From Pithys albifrons albifrons (taxonomy: Eukaryota; Chordata; Aves; Passeriformes; Thamnophilidae): DNA of 64,000 nucleotides. The notes beneath the pieces were generated by a model. The model made no database searches. It was not told where the DNA came from and saw nothing but the letters and a program-made list of their open reading frames with translations. Location of the stretch: positions 41,644,073-41,708,072 of the forward strand of contig NC_092460.1 of the NCBI RefSeq assembly GCF_047495875.1, read 5' to 3'. A program made the position numbers and the translations under genes. Shown here piece after piece: positions 48,901-60,500 of this stretch. Each line of letters opens with the position of its first letter. Positions within the stretch are counted from its first letter, which is position 1.

Positions 48901-51247
48901 GGAGCTTCCTTTCTTGGTGAAAACACAGTTGTTACGTACGGGAAGCTCCTCTCGCAAAGTGCACCTTTGCTCTTCCAACACGTGAAACTCTTGATTTCTG
49001 ACAGACAGGAGACATCAGGGCACATATTTCTTTTGGTTTTGGAAAGTAAATCATATGCATCTAAAACTCCAGGGCTGGAGCTTGCTTTCACTGTGCAAAG
49101 CACTGTTGTTCCTTAGGGGAAGGTCAACGAGCAAAGTGCAACTTTGCTTTGCTAACAAGTGAAACAGTCGATTCCTGTCAGACAGGAGGCATCAGGACAC
49201 AGTATTCTTATGGCTCTGGCTAGTGAATCACATGCATCAGAGAATCCAGGACTGGAGCTCTCTTTCTGGATGCAAAGCACTGTTGTTCCTTAGGGGAAGC
49301 TCAACGAGCAAAGTGCAACTTTGCTTTGCTAACAAGTGAAACAGTCGATTCCTGTCAGATAGAAGGCATCAGGACACAGTATTCTTATGGCTCTTGTTAG
49401 TGAATCACATGCATTAGAGAATCCAGGCCTGGAGCTCTCTTTCTGGATGAAAAGCGCACTTGTTCCTTAGGGGAAGTTCAGCTCGCAAAGAGTAGCATTA
49501 TTCTGCTAACAAGTGAAACAGTCGATTCCTGACAGAAAAATGTATCAGGACACATATTTCTTATGGCTTTAGAAAGATTCTCATATGCATTTAGAATCCA
49601 GGACTGGATCTTTCTTTCTCGGTGAAAAACAGCGTTGTTCCTTAGGGGAAGCTCATCTCGCAAAGTGCAACTTTTCCTTGCTAACAAGAGAAACAGCTGA
49701 TTCTTGCAAGATAGAAGGCATGAGGACACACATTTCTTATGGCTTTGATAAGTGAATAATATGCATCTGAGAATCCAGGACTGGATCTTTCTTTCTCGGT
49801 GAAAAACAACTTTGTTCCTTAGGGGAAGCTCATCTCGCAAAGTGCAACTTTTCGTTGCTAACAAGAGAAACAGCTGATTCTTGCAAGACAGAAGGCATAA
49901 GGACATATATATCTTATGGCTTTGATAAGTGAATCGTATGCATTTGAGATTGCAGGTCTGGAGCTTTCTTTCTTGGTGAAAAACACAGTTGTTACGTACC
50001 GGAAGCTCTTATCGCAAAGTGCACCTTTGCTCTTCTAACACGTGAAACTCTTGATGTCTGACAGACAGGAGACATCAGGGCACATATTTCTTCTGGTTTT
50101 GGAAAGTAAATCATATGCATCTAAAACTCCAGGGCTGGAGCTTGCTTTCATGGTGCAAAGCACTGTTGTTTCTTTAGGGGAAGCTCAACGAGCAAAGTGC
50201 AACCCTTCTTTGCTAACAAGTGAAACAGTCGATTCCTATCGCACAGAAGACAACAGAACACAGTATTCTTATGGCTCTGGCTAGTGAATCAAATGCATCA
50301 GAGAATCCAGGACTGGAGCCCTCTTTCTGGATGCAAAGCGCAGTTGTTCCTTAGGGGAAGTTCAGCTCGCAAAGAGTAGCATTTATCTGCGAACAAGTGA
50401 AACAGTCGATTCCTGCCAAAAAGAATGTTTCAGGCTTTATGGCTTAGAATCCAGGACTGGATCTTTCTATCTCTGTGAAAAACAACATTGTTCCTTAGGG
50501 GAAGCTCATCTCGCAAAGTGCAACTTTTCGTTGGTAACAATAGAAACTGTTGATTCTTGCAAGACAGAAGGCATAATGCCATATATTTCTTATGGCTTTG
50601 ATAAGTGAATCATATGCCTTCGAGAATGCAGGTTTGGAGCTTCCTTTCTTGGTGAAAACACAGTTGTTACGTACGGGAAGCTCCTCTCGCAAAGTGCACC
50701 TTTGCTCTTCTAACACGTGAAACTCTTGATTTCTGACAGACAGGAGACATCAGGGCACATATTTCTTATGGTTTTGGAAAGTAAATCATATGCATCTAAA
50801 ACTCCAGAGCTGGAGCTTGCTTTCATGGTGCAAAGCACTGTTGTTCCTTAGGGGAAGCTCAACGAGCAAAGTGCAACTTTGATTTGCTAACAAGTGAAAG
50901 AGTCGATTCCTGTCAGACAGAAGGCATCAGGACACAGTATTCTTATGGCTCTGGCTAGTGAATCACATGCATCAGAGAATCCAGGACTGGAGCTCTCTTT
51001 CTGGATGCAAAGCACTGTTGTTCCTTAGGGGAAGCTCAACGAGCAAAGTGCAACTTTGCTTTGCTAACAAGTGAAACAGTCGATTCCTGTCAGACAGAAG
51101 GCATCAGGACACAGTATTCTTATGGCTCTGGCTAGTGAATCACATGCATCAGAGAATCCAGGACTGGAGCTCTCTTTCTGGATGCAAAGCACTGTTGTTC
51201 CTTAGGGGAAGCCCAACGAGCAAAGTGCAACTTTGCTTTGCTAACAA
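45985..51247 (+). repeat. HOR block: E'-B-C-d, E-F-B-C-d, E-F-B-C-D, E-F-B-C-D2, E-F-B-C-D, t-B-C-D2
   Basis: Unit starts are 45985, 46690, 47571, 48453, 49514 and 50397 (t). Four long units follow one another here, so the short/long alternation is lost. The units at 46690 and 47571 look like a local five-monomer duplication (881 bp apart). A rare CCTTAGAGGGAAGC insertion variant sits near 48582. Confidence 0.85.
50397..50540 (+). repeat. Truncated E monomer (t), copy 5, 144 bp
   Basis: It has the same deletion joint. The unit continues B-C-D2, with only two D monomers. Confidence 0.9.
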
Positions 51248-54200
51248 GTGAAACAGTCGATTCCTGTCAGAAAGACTGTATCAGGACACATTTTTCTTAT
51301 GGCTTTAGAAAGATTCTCATATGCATCTGAGAATCCAGGCCTGGATCTTTCTTTCTCTGTGAAAAACAGCGTTGTTCCTTAAGGGAAGCTCATCTCTCAA
51401 AGTGCAACTTTTCGTTGCTAACAAGAGAAACAGCTGATTCTTGCAAGACAGAAGGCATAAGGACATATATTTCTTATGGCTTTGATAAGTGAATCATATG
51501 CATTCGAGAATGCAGGTCTGGAGCTTTCTTTCTTGGTGAAAAACACAGTTGTTACGTACGGGAAGCTCCTCTCGCAAAGTGCACCTTTGCTCTTCCAACA
51601 CGTGAAACTCTTGATTTCTGACAGACAGGAGACATCAGGGCACATATTTCTTTTGGTTTTGGAAAGTAAATCATATGCATCTAAAACTCCAGGGCTGGAG
51701 CTTGCTTTCACTGTGCAAAGCACTGTTGTTCCTTAGGGGAAGGTCAACGAGCAAAGTGCAACTTTGATTTGCTAAGTGAAACAGTCGATTCCTGTCAGAC
51801 AGAAGGCATCAGGACACAGTATTCTTATGGCTCTTGTTAGTGAATCACATGCATTAGAGAATCCAGGACTGGAGCTCTCTTTCTGGATGCAAAGTACTGT
51901 TGTTCCTTAGGGGAAATTCAGCTCGCAAAGAGTAGCATTTTTCTGCTAACAAGTGAAACAGTCGATTCCTGACAGAAAGAATGTATCAGGACACATATTT
52001 CTTATGGCTTTAGAAAGATTCTCATATGCATTTAGAATCCAGGACTGGATCTTTCTTTCTCGGTGAAAAACAGCGTTGTTCCTTAGGGGAAGCTCATCTC
52101 GCAAAGTGCAACTTTTCGTTGCTAACAAGAGAAACAGCTGATTCTTGCAAGATAGAAGGCATGAGGACACACATTTCTTATGGCTTTGATAAGTGAATAA
52201 TATGCATCTGAGAATCCAGGCCTGGATCTTTCTTTCTCCGTGAAAAACAACTTTGTTCCTTAAAGGAAGCTCAACTCGCAAAATGCGACTTTACGTTGCT
52301 AACAAGAGAAACAGCTGATCCTTGCAAGACAGAAGGCATAAGGACACACATTTCTTATGGCTTTGATAAGTGAATCATATGCATCTGAGAATGCAGGTTT
52401 GGAGCTTCCTTTCTTGGTGAAAACACAGTTGTTACGTACGGGAAGCTCCTCTCGCAAAGTGCACCTTTGCTCTTCCAACACGTGAAACTCTTGATTTCTG
52501 ACAGACAGGAGACATCAGGGCACATATTTCTTTTGGTTTTGGAAAGTAAATCATATGCATCTAAAACTCCAGGGCTGGAGCTTGCTTTCACTGTGCAAAG
52601 CACTGTTGTTCCTTAGGGGAAGGTCAACGAGCAAAGTGCAACTTTGCTTTGCTAACAAGTGAAACAGTCGATTCCTGTCAGACAGGAGGCATCAGGACAC
52701 AGTATTCTTATGGCTCTGGCTAGTGAATCACATGCATCAGAGAATCCAGGACTGGAGCTCTCTTTCTGGATGCAAAGCACTGTTGTTCCTTAGGGGAAGC
52801 TCAACGAGCAAAGTGCAACTTTGCTTTGCTAACAAGTGAAACAGTCGATTCCTGTCAGACAGGAGGCATCAGGACACAGTATTCTTATGGCTCTGGCTAG
52901 TGAATCACATGCATCAGAGAATCCAGGACTGGAGCTCTCTTTCTGGATGCAAAGCACTGTTGTTCCTTAGGGGAAGCTCAACGAGCAAAGTGCAACTTTG
53001 CTTTGCTAACAAGTGAAACAGTCGATTCCTGTCAGATAGAAGGCATCAGGACACAGTATTCTTATGGCTCTTGTTAGTGAATCACATGCATTAGAGAATC
53101 CAGGCCTGGAGCTCTCTTTCTGGATGAAAAGCGCACTTGTTCCTTAGGGGAAGTTCAGCTCGCAAAGAGTAGCATTATTCTGCTAACAAGTGAAACAGTC
53201 GATTCCTGACAGAAAAATGTATCAGGACACATATTTCTTATGGCTTTAGAAAGATTCTCATATGCATTTAGAATCCAGGACTGGATCTTTCTTTCTCGGT
53301 GAAAAACAGCGTTGTTCCTTAGGGGAAGCTCATCTCGCAAAGTGCAACTTTTCCTTGCTAACAAGAGAAACAGCTGATTCTTGCAAGATAGAAGGCATGA
53401 GTACACATTTCTTATGGCTTTGATAAGTGAATAATATGCATCTGAGAATCCAGGACTGGATCTTTCTTTCTCGGTGAAAAACAACTTTGTTCCTTAGGGG
53501 AAGCTCATCTCGCAAAGTGCAACTTTTCGTTGCTAACAAGAGAAACAGCTGATTCTTGCAAGACAGAAGGCATAAGGACATATATATCTTATGGCTTTGA
53601 TAAGTGAATCGTATGCATTTGAGATTGCAGGTCTGGAGCTTTCTTTCTTGGTGAAAAACACAGTTGTTACGTACCGGAAGCTCTTATCGCAAAGTGCACC
53701 TTTGCTCTTCTAACACGTGAAACTCTTGATGTCTGACAGACAGGAGACATCAGGGCACATATTTCTTATGGTTTTGGAAAGTAAATCATATGCATCTAAA
53801 ACTCCAGGGCTGGAGCTTGCTTTCATGGTGCAAAGCACTGTTGTTTCTTTAGGGGAAGCTCAACGAGCAAAGTGCAACCCTTCTTTGCTAACAAGTGAAA
53901 CAGTCGATTCCTATCGCACAGAAGACAACAGAACACAGTATTCTTATGGCTCTGGCTAGTGAATCAAATGCATCAGAGAATCCAGGACTGGAGCCCTCTT
54001 TCTGGATGCAAAGCGCAGTTGTTCCTTAGGGGAAGTTCAGCTCGCAAAGAGTAGCATTTATCTGCGAACAAGTGAAACAGTCGATTCCTGCCAAAAAGAA
54101 TGTTTCAGGCTTTATGGCTTAGAATCCAGGACTGGATCTTTCTATCTCTGTGAAAAACAACATTGTTCCTTAGGGGAAGCTCATCTCGCAAAGTGCAACT

Positions 54201-57200
54201 TTTCGTTGGTAACAATAGAAACTGTTGATTCTTGCAAGACAGAAGGCATAATGACATATATTTCTTATGGCTTTGATAAGTGAATCATATGCCTTCGAGA
54301 ATGCAGGTTTGGAGCTTCCTTTCTTGGTGAAAACACAGTTGTTACGTACGGGAAGCTCCTCTCGCAAAGTGCACCTTTGCTCTTCTAACACGTGAAACTC
54401 TTGATTTCTGACAGACAGGAGACATCAGGGCACATATTTCTTATGGTTTTGGAAAGTAAATCATATGCATCTAAAACTCCAGAGCTGGAGCTTGCTTTCA
54501 TGGTGCAAAGCACTGTTGTTCCTTAGGGGAAGCTCAACGAGCAAAGTGCAACTTTGATTTGCTAACAAGTGAAAGAGTCGATTCCTGTCAGACAGAAGGC
54601 ATCAGGACACAGTATTCTTATGGCTCTTGTTAGTGAATCACATGCATTAGAGAATCCAGGACTGGAGCTCTCTTTCTGGATGCAAAGCACTGTTGTTCCT
54701 TAGGGGAAGCTCAACGAGCAAAGTGGAACTTTGATTTGCTAACAAGTGAAACAGTCGATTCCTGTCAGACAGAAGGCATCAGGACACAGTATTCTTATGG
54801 CTCTGGCTAGTGAATCACATGCATCAGAGAATCCAGGACTGGAGCTCTCTTTCTGGATGCAAAGCACTGTTGTTCCTTAGGAGAAGCCCAACGAGCAAAG
54901 TGCAACTTTGCTTTGCTAACAAGTGAAACAGTCGATTCCGGTCAGACAGAAGGCATCAGGACACAGTATTCTTATGGCTCTGGCTAGTGAATCACATGCA
55001 TCAGAGAATCCAGGACTGGAGCTCTCTTTCTGGATGCAAAGCACTGTTGTTCCTTAGGGGAAGCTCAACGAGCAAAGTGCAACTTTGCTTTGCTAACAAG
55101 TGAAACAGTCAATTCCTGTCAGACAGAAGGCATCAGGACACAGTATTCTTATGGCTCTTGTTAGTGAATCACATGCATTAGAGAATCCAGGACTGGAGCT
55201 CTCTTTCTGGATGAAAAGCGCACTTGTTCCTTAGGGGAAGTTCAGCTCGCAAAGAGTAGCATTATTCTGCTAACAAGTGAAACAGTCGATTCCTGCCAGA
55301 ACGACTGTATCAGGACACATATTTCTTACGGCTTTAGAAAGATTCTCATATGCATCTGAGAATCCAGGACTGGATCTTTCTTTCTCTGTGAAAAACAGCG
55401 TTGTTCCTTAAAGGAAGCTCATCTCTCAAAGTGCAACTTTTCGTTGCTAACAAGAGAAACAGCTGATTCTTGCAAGACAGAAGGCATAAGGACATATATT
55501 CCTTATGGCTTTGATAAGTGAATCATATGCTTTCGAGAATGCAGGTCTGGAGCTTTCTTTCTTGGTGAAAAACACAGTTGTTACGTACGGGAAGCTCCTC
55601 TCGCAAAGTGCACCTTTGCTCTTCCAACACGTGAAACTCTTGATTTCTGACAGACAGGAGACATCAGGGCACATATTTCTTCTGGTTTTGGAAAGTAAAT
55701 CATATGCATCTAAAACTCCAGGGCTGGAGCTTGCTTTCATGGTGCAAAGCACTGTTGTTCCTTAGGGGAAGCTCAACGAGCAAAGTGCAACTTTGCTTTG
55801 CTAACAAGTGAAACAGTCGATTCCTGTCAGACAGAAGGCATCAGGACACAGTATTCTTATGGCTCTGGCTAGTGAATCACATGCATCAGAGAATCCAGGA
55901 CTGGAGCTCTCTTTCTGGATGCAAAGCACTGTTGTTCCTTAGGGGAAGCTCAACGAGCAAAGTGCAACTTTGCTTTGCTAACAAGTGAAACAGTCGATTC
56001 CTGTCAGACAGAAGGCATCAGGACACAGTATTCTTATGGCTCTTGTTAGTGAATCACATGCATTAGAGAATCCAGGACTGGAGCTCTCTTTCTGGATGCA
56101 AAGCACTGTTGTTCCTTAGGGGAAGCCCAACGAGCAAAGTGCAACTTTGATTTGCTAACAAGTGAAACAGTCGATTCCTGACAGAAAGAATGTATCAGGA
56201 CACATATTTCTTATGGCTTTAGAAAGATTCTCATATGCATTTAGAATCCAGGACTGGATCTTTCTTTCTCGGTGAAAAACAGCGTTGTTCCTTAGGGGAA
56301 GCTCATCTCGCAAAGTGCAACTTTTCCTTGCTAACAAGAGAAACAGCTGATTCTTGCAAGATAGAAGGCATGAGGACACACATTTCTTATGGCTTTGATA
56401 AGTGAATAATATGCATCTGAGAATCCAGGACTGGATCTTTCTTTCTCGGTGAAAAACAACTTTGTTCCTTAGGGGAAGCTCATCTCGCAAAGTGCAACTT
56501 TTCGTTGGTAACAATAGAAACAGTTGATTCTTGCAAGACAGAAGGCATAATGACATATATTTCTTATGGCTTTGATAAGTGAATCATATGCCTTCGAGAA
56601 TGCAGGTTTGGAGCTTCCTTTCTTGGTGAAAACACAGTTGTTACGTACGGGAAGCTCCTCTCGCAAAGTGCACCTTTGCTCTTCTAACACGTGAAACTCT
56701 TGATTTCTGACAGACAGGAGACATCAGGGCACATATTTCTTATGGTTTTGGAAAGTAAATCATATGCATCTAAAACTCCAGAGCTGGAGCTTGCTTTCAT
56801 GGTGCAAAGAACTGTTGTTCCTTAGGGGAAGCTCAACGAGCAAAGTGCAACTTTGATTTGCTAACAAGTGAAAGAGTCGATTCCTGTCAGACAGAAGGCA
56901 TCAGGACACAGTATTCTTATGGCTCTGGCTAGTGAATCACATGCATCAGAGAATCCAGGACTGGAGCTCTCTTTCTGGATGCAAAGCACTGTTGTTCCTT
57001 AGGGGAAGCTCAACGAGCAAAGTGGAACTTTGATTTGCTAACAAGTGAAACAGTCGATTCCTGTCAGACAGGAGGCATCAGGACACAGTATTCTTATGGC
57101 TCTGGCTAGTGAATCACATGCATCAGAGAATCCAGGACTGGAGCTCTCTTTCTGGATGCAAAGCACTGTTGTTCCTTAGGGGAAGCCCAACGAGCAAAGT

Positions 57201-57577
57201 GCAACTTTGCTTTGCTAACAAGTGAAACAGTCGATTCCTGTCAGACAGAAGGCATCAGGACACAGTATTCTTATGGCTCTGGCTAGTGAATCACATGCAT
57301 CAGAGAATCCAGGACTGGAGCTCTCTTTCTGGATGCAAAGCAGTGTTGTTCCTTAGGGGAAGGTCAACGAGCAAAGTGCCACTTTGCTTTGCTAACAAGT
57401 GAAACAGTCGATTCCTGTCAGACAGAAGGCATCAGGACACAGTATTCTTATGGCTCTTGTTAGTGAATCACATGCATTAGAGAATCCAGGACTGGAGCTC
57501 TCTTTCTGGATGCAAAGCGCAGTTGTTCCTTAGGGGAAGTTCAGCTCGCAAAGAGTAGCATTATTCTGCTAACAAGT
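51248..57577 (+). repeat. HOR block: E'-B-C-d, E-F-B-C-D3, E-F-B-C-D, t-B-C-D4, E'-B-C-D2, E-F-B-C-D4
   Basis: Unit starts are 51248, 51953, 53190, 54072 (t), 55279 and 56164. It is a near copy of 39657-45984, unit for unit, displaced 11,592 bp. Confidence 0.86.
54072..54215 (+). repeat. Truncated E monomer (t), copy 6, 144 bp
   Basis: It has the same joint and is the counterpart of copy 4 in the 11,592-bp duplication. Confidence 0.9.
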
Positions 57578-60500
57578 GAAACAGTCGATTCCTGCCAGAA
57601 AGACTGTATCAGGACACATATTTCTTATGGCTTTAGAAAGATTCTCATATGCATCTGAGAATCCAGGCCTGGATCTTTCTTTCTCTGTGAAAAACAGCGT
57701 TGTTCCTTAAGGGAAGCTCATCTCTCAAAGTGCAACTTTTCGTTGCTAACAAGAGAAACAGCTGATTCTTGCAAGACAGAAGGCATAAGGACATATATTT
57801 CTTATGGCTTTGATAAGTGAATCATATGCATTCGAGAATGCAGGTTTGGAGCTTCCTTTCTTGGTGAAAAACACAGTTGTTACGTACGGGAAGCTCCTCT
57901 CGCAAAGTGCACCTTTGCTCTTCCAACACGTGAAACTCTTGATTTCTGACAGACAGGAGACATCAGGGCACATATTTCTTTTGGTTTTGGAAAGTAAATC
58001 ATATGCATCTAAAACTCCAGGGCTGGAGCTTGCTTTCACTGTGCAAAGCACTGTTGTTCCTTAGGGGAAGGTCAACGAGCAAAGTGCAACTTTGATTTGC
58101 TAAGTGAAACAGTCGATTCCTGTCAGACAGAAGGCATCAGGACACAGTATTCCAATGGCTCTTGTTAGTGAATCACATGCATTAGAGAATCCAGGACTGG
58201 AGCTCTCTTTCTGGATGCAAAGTACTGTTGTTCCTTAGGGGAAGTTCAGCTCGCAAAGAGTAGCATTTTTCTGCTAACAAGTGAAACAGTCGATTCCTGA
58301 CAGAAAGAATGTATCAGGACACATATTTCTTATGGCTTTAGAAAGATTCTCATATGCATTTAGAATCCAGGACTGGATCTTTCTTTCTCGGTGAAAAACA
58401 GCGTTGTTCCTTAGGGGAAGCTCATCTCGCAAAGTGCAACTTTTCGTTGCTAACAAGAGAAACAGCTGATTCTTGCAAGATAGAAGGCATGAGGACACAC
58501 ATTTCTTATGGCTTTGATAAGTGAATAATATGCATCTGAGAATCCAGGCCTGGATCTTTCTTTCTCCGTGAAAAACAACTTTGTTCCTTAAAGGAAGCTC
58601 AACTCGCAAAATGCGACTTTACGTTGCTAACAAGAGAAACAGCTGATCCTTGCAAGACAGAAGGCATAAGGACACACATTTCTTATGGCTTTGATAAGTG
58701 AATCATATGCATCTGAGAATGCAGGTTTGGAGCTTCCTTTCTTGGTGAAAACACAGTTGTTACGTACGGGAAGCTCTTATCGCAAAGTGCACCTTTGCTC
58801 TTCTAACACGTGAAACTCTTGATTTCTGACGGACAGGAGACATCAGGGCATATATTTGTTATGGTTTTGGAAAGTAAATCATATGCATCTAAAACCCAAG
58901 GGCTGGAGCTTGCTTTCACTGTGCAAAGCACTGTTGTTCCTTAGGGGAAGCTCAACGAGCAAAGTGCAACTTTGCTTTGCTAACAAGTGAAACAGTCGAT
59001 TCCTGTCAGATAGAAGGCATCAGGACACAGTATTCTTATGGCTCTTGTTAGTGAATCACATGCATTAGAGAATCCAGGACTGGAGCTCTCTTTCTGGATG
59101 CAAAGCACTGTTGTTCCTTAGGGGAAATTCAGCTCGCAAAGAGTAGCATTTTTCTGCTAACAAGTGAAACAGTCGATTCCTGACAGAAAGAATGTATCAG
59201 GACACATATTTCTTATGGCTTTAGAAAGATTCTCATATGCATTTAGAATCCAGGACTGGATCTTTCTTTCTCGGTGAAAAACAGCGTTGTTCCTTAGAGG
59301 GAAGCTCATCTCGCAAAGTGCAACTTTTCGTTGCTAACAAGAGAAACAGCTGATTCTTGCAAGATAGAAGGCATGAGGACACACATTTCTTATGGCTTTG
59401 ATAAGTGAATAATATGCATCTGAGAATCCAGGCCTGGATCTTTCTTTCTCCGTGAAAAACAACTTTGTTCCTTAAAGGAAGCTCAACTCGCAAAATGCGA
59501 CTTTACGTTGCTAACAAGAGAAACAGCTGATCCTTGCAAGACAGAAGGCATAAGGACACACATTTCTTATGGCTTTGATAAGTGAATCATATGCATCTGA
59601 GAATGCAGGTTTGGAGCTTCCTTTCTTGGTGAAAACACAGTTGTTACGTACGGGAAGCTCCTCTCGCAAAGTGCACCTTTGCTCTTCCAACACGTGAAAC
59701 TCTTGATTTCTGACAGACAGGAGACATCAGGGCACATATTTCTTTTGGTTTTGGAAAGTAAATCATATGCATCTAAAACTCCAGGGCTGGAGCTTGCTTT
59801 CACTGTGCAAAGCACTGTTGTTCCTTAGGGGAAGGTCAACGAGCAAAGTGCAACTTTGCTTTGCTAACAAGTGAAACAGTCGATTCCTGTCAGACAGGAG
59901 GCATCAGGACACAGTATTCTTATGGCTCTGGCTAGTGAATCACATGCATCAGAGAATCCAGGACTGGAGCTCTCTTTCTGGATGCAAAGCACTGTTGTTC
60001 CTTAGGGGAAGCTCAACGAGCAAAGTGCAACTTTGCTTTGCTAACAAGTGAAACAGTCGATTCCTGTCAGATAGAAGGCATCAGGACACAGTATTCTTAT
60101 GGCTCTTGTTAGTGAATCACATGCATTAGAGAATCCAGGCCTGGAGCTCTCTTTCTGGATGAAAAGCGCACTTGTTCCTTAGGGGAAGTTCAGCTCGCAA
60201 AGAGTAGCATTATTCTGCTAACAAGTGAAACAGTCGATTCCTGACAGAAAAATGTATCAGGACACATATTTCTTATGGCTTTAGAAAGATTCTCATATGC
60301 ATTTAGAATCCAGGACTGGATCTTTCTTTCTCGGTGAAAAACAGCGTTGTTCCTTAGGGGAAGCTCATCTCGCAAAGTGCAACTTTTCCTTGCTAACAAG
60401 AGAAACAGCTGATTCTTGCAAGATAGAAGGCATGAGGACACACATTTCTTATGGCTTTGATAAGTGAATAATATGCATCTGAGAATCCAGGACTGGATCT

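Larger units (their letters stand above)
50580..58740 (+). repeat. Large duplicated block, copy 2 (offset 11,592 bp)
   Basis: Partner of 38.99-47.15 kb. Correspondence ends on the right in a B monomer, where this copy reads AAGCTCTTATCGC and copy 1 reads AAGCTCCTCTCGC. Beyond that, this copy follows 48.06 kb onwards (offset 10,712 bp). Confidence 0.85.
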
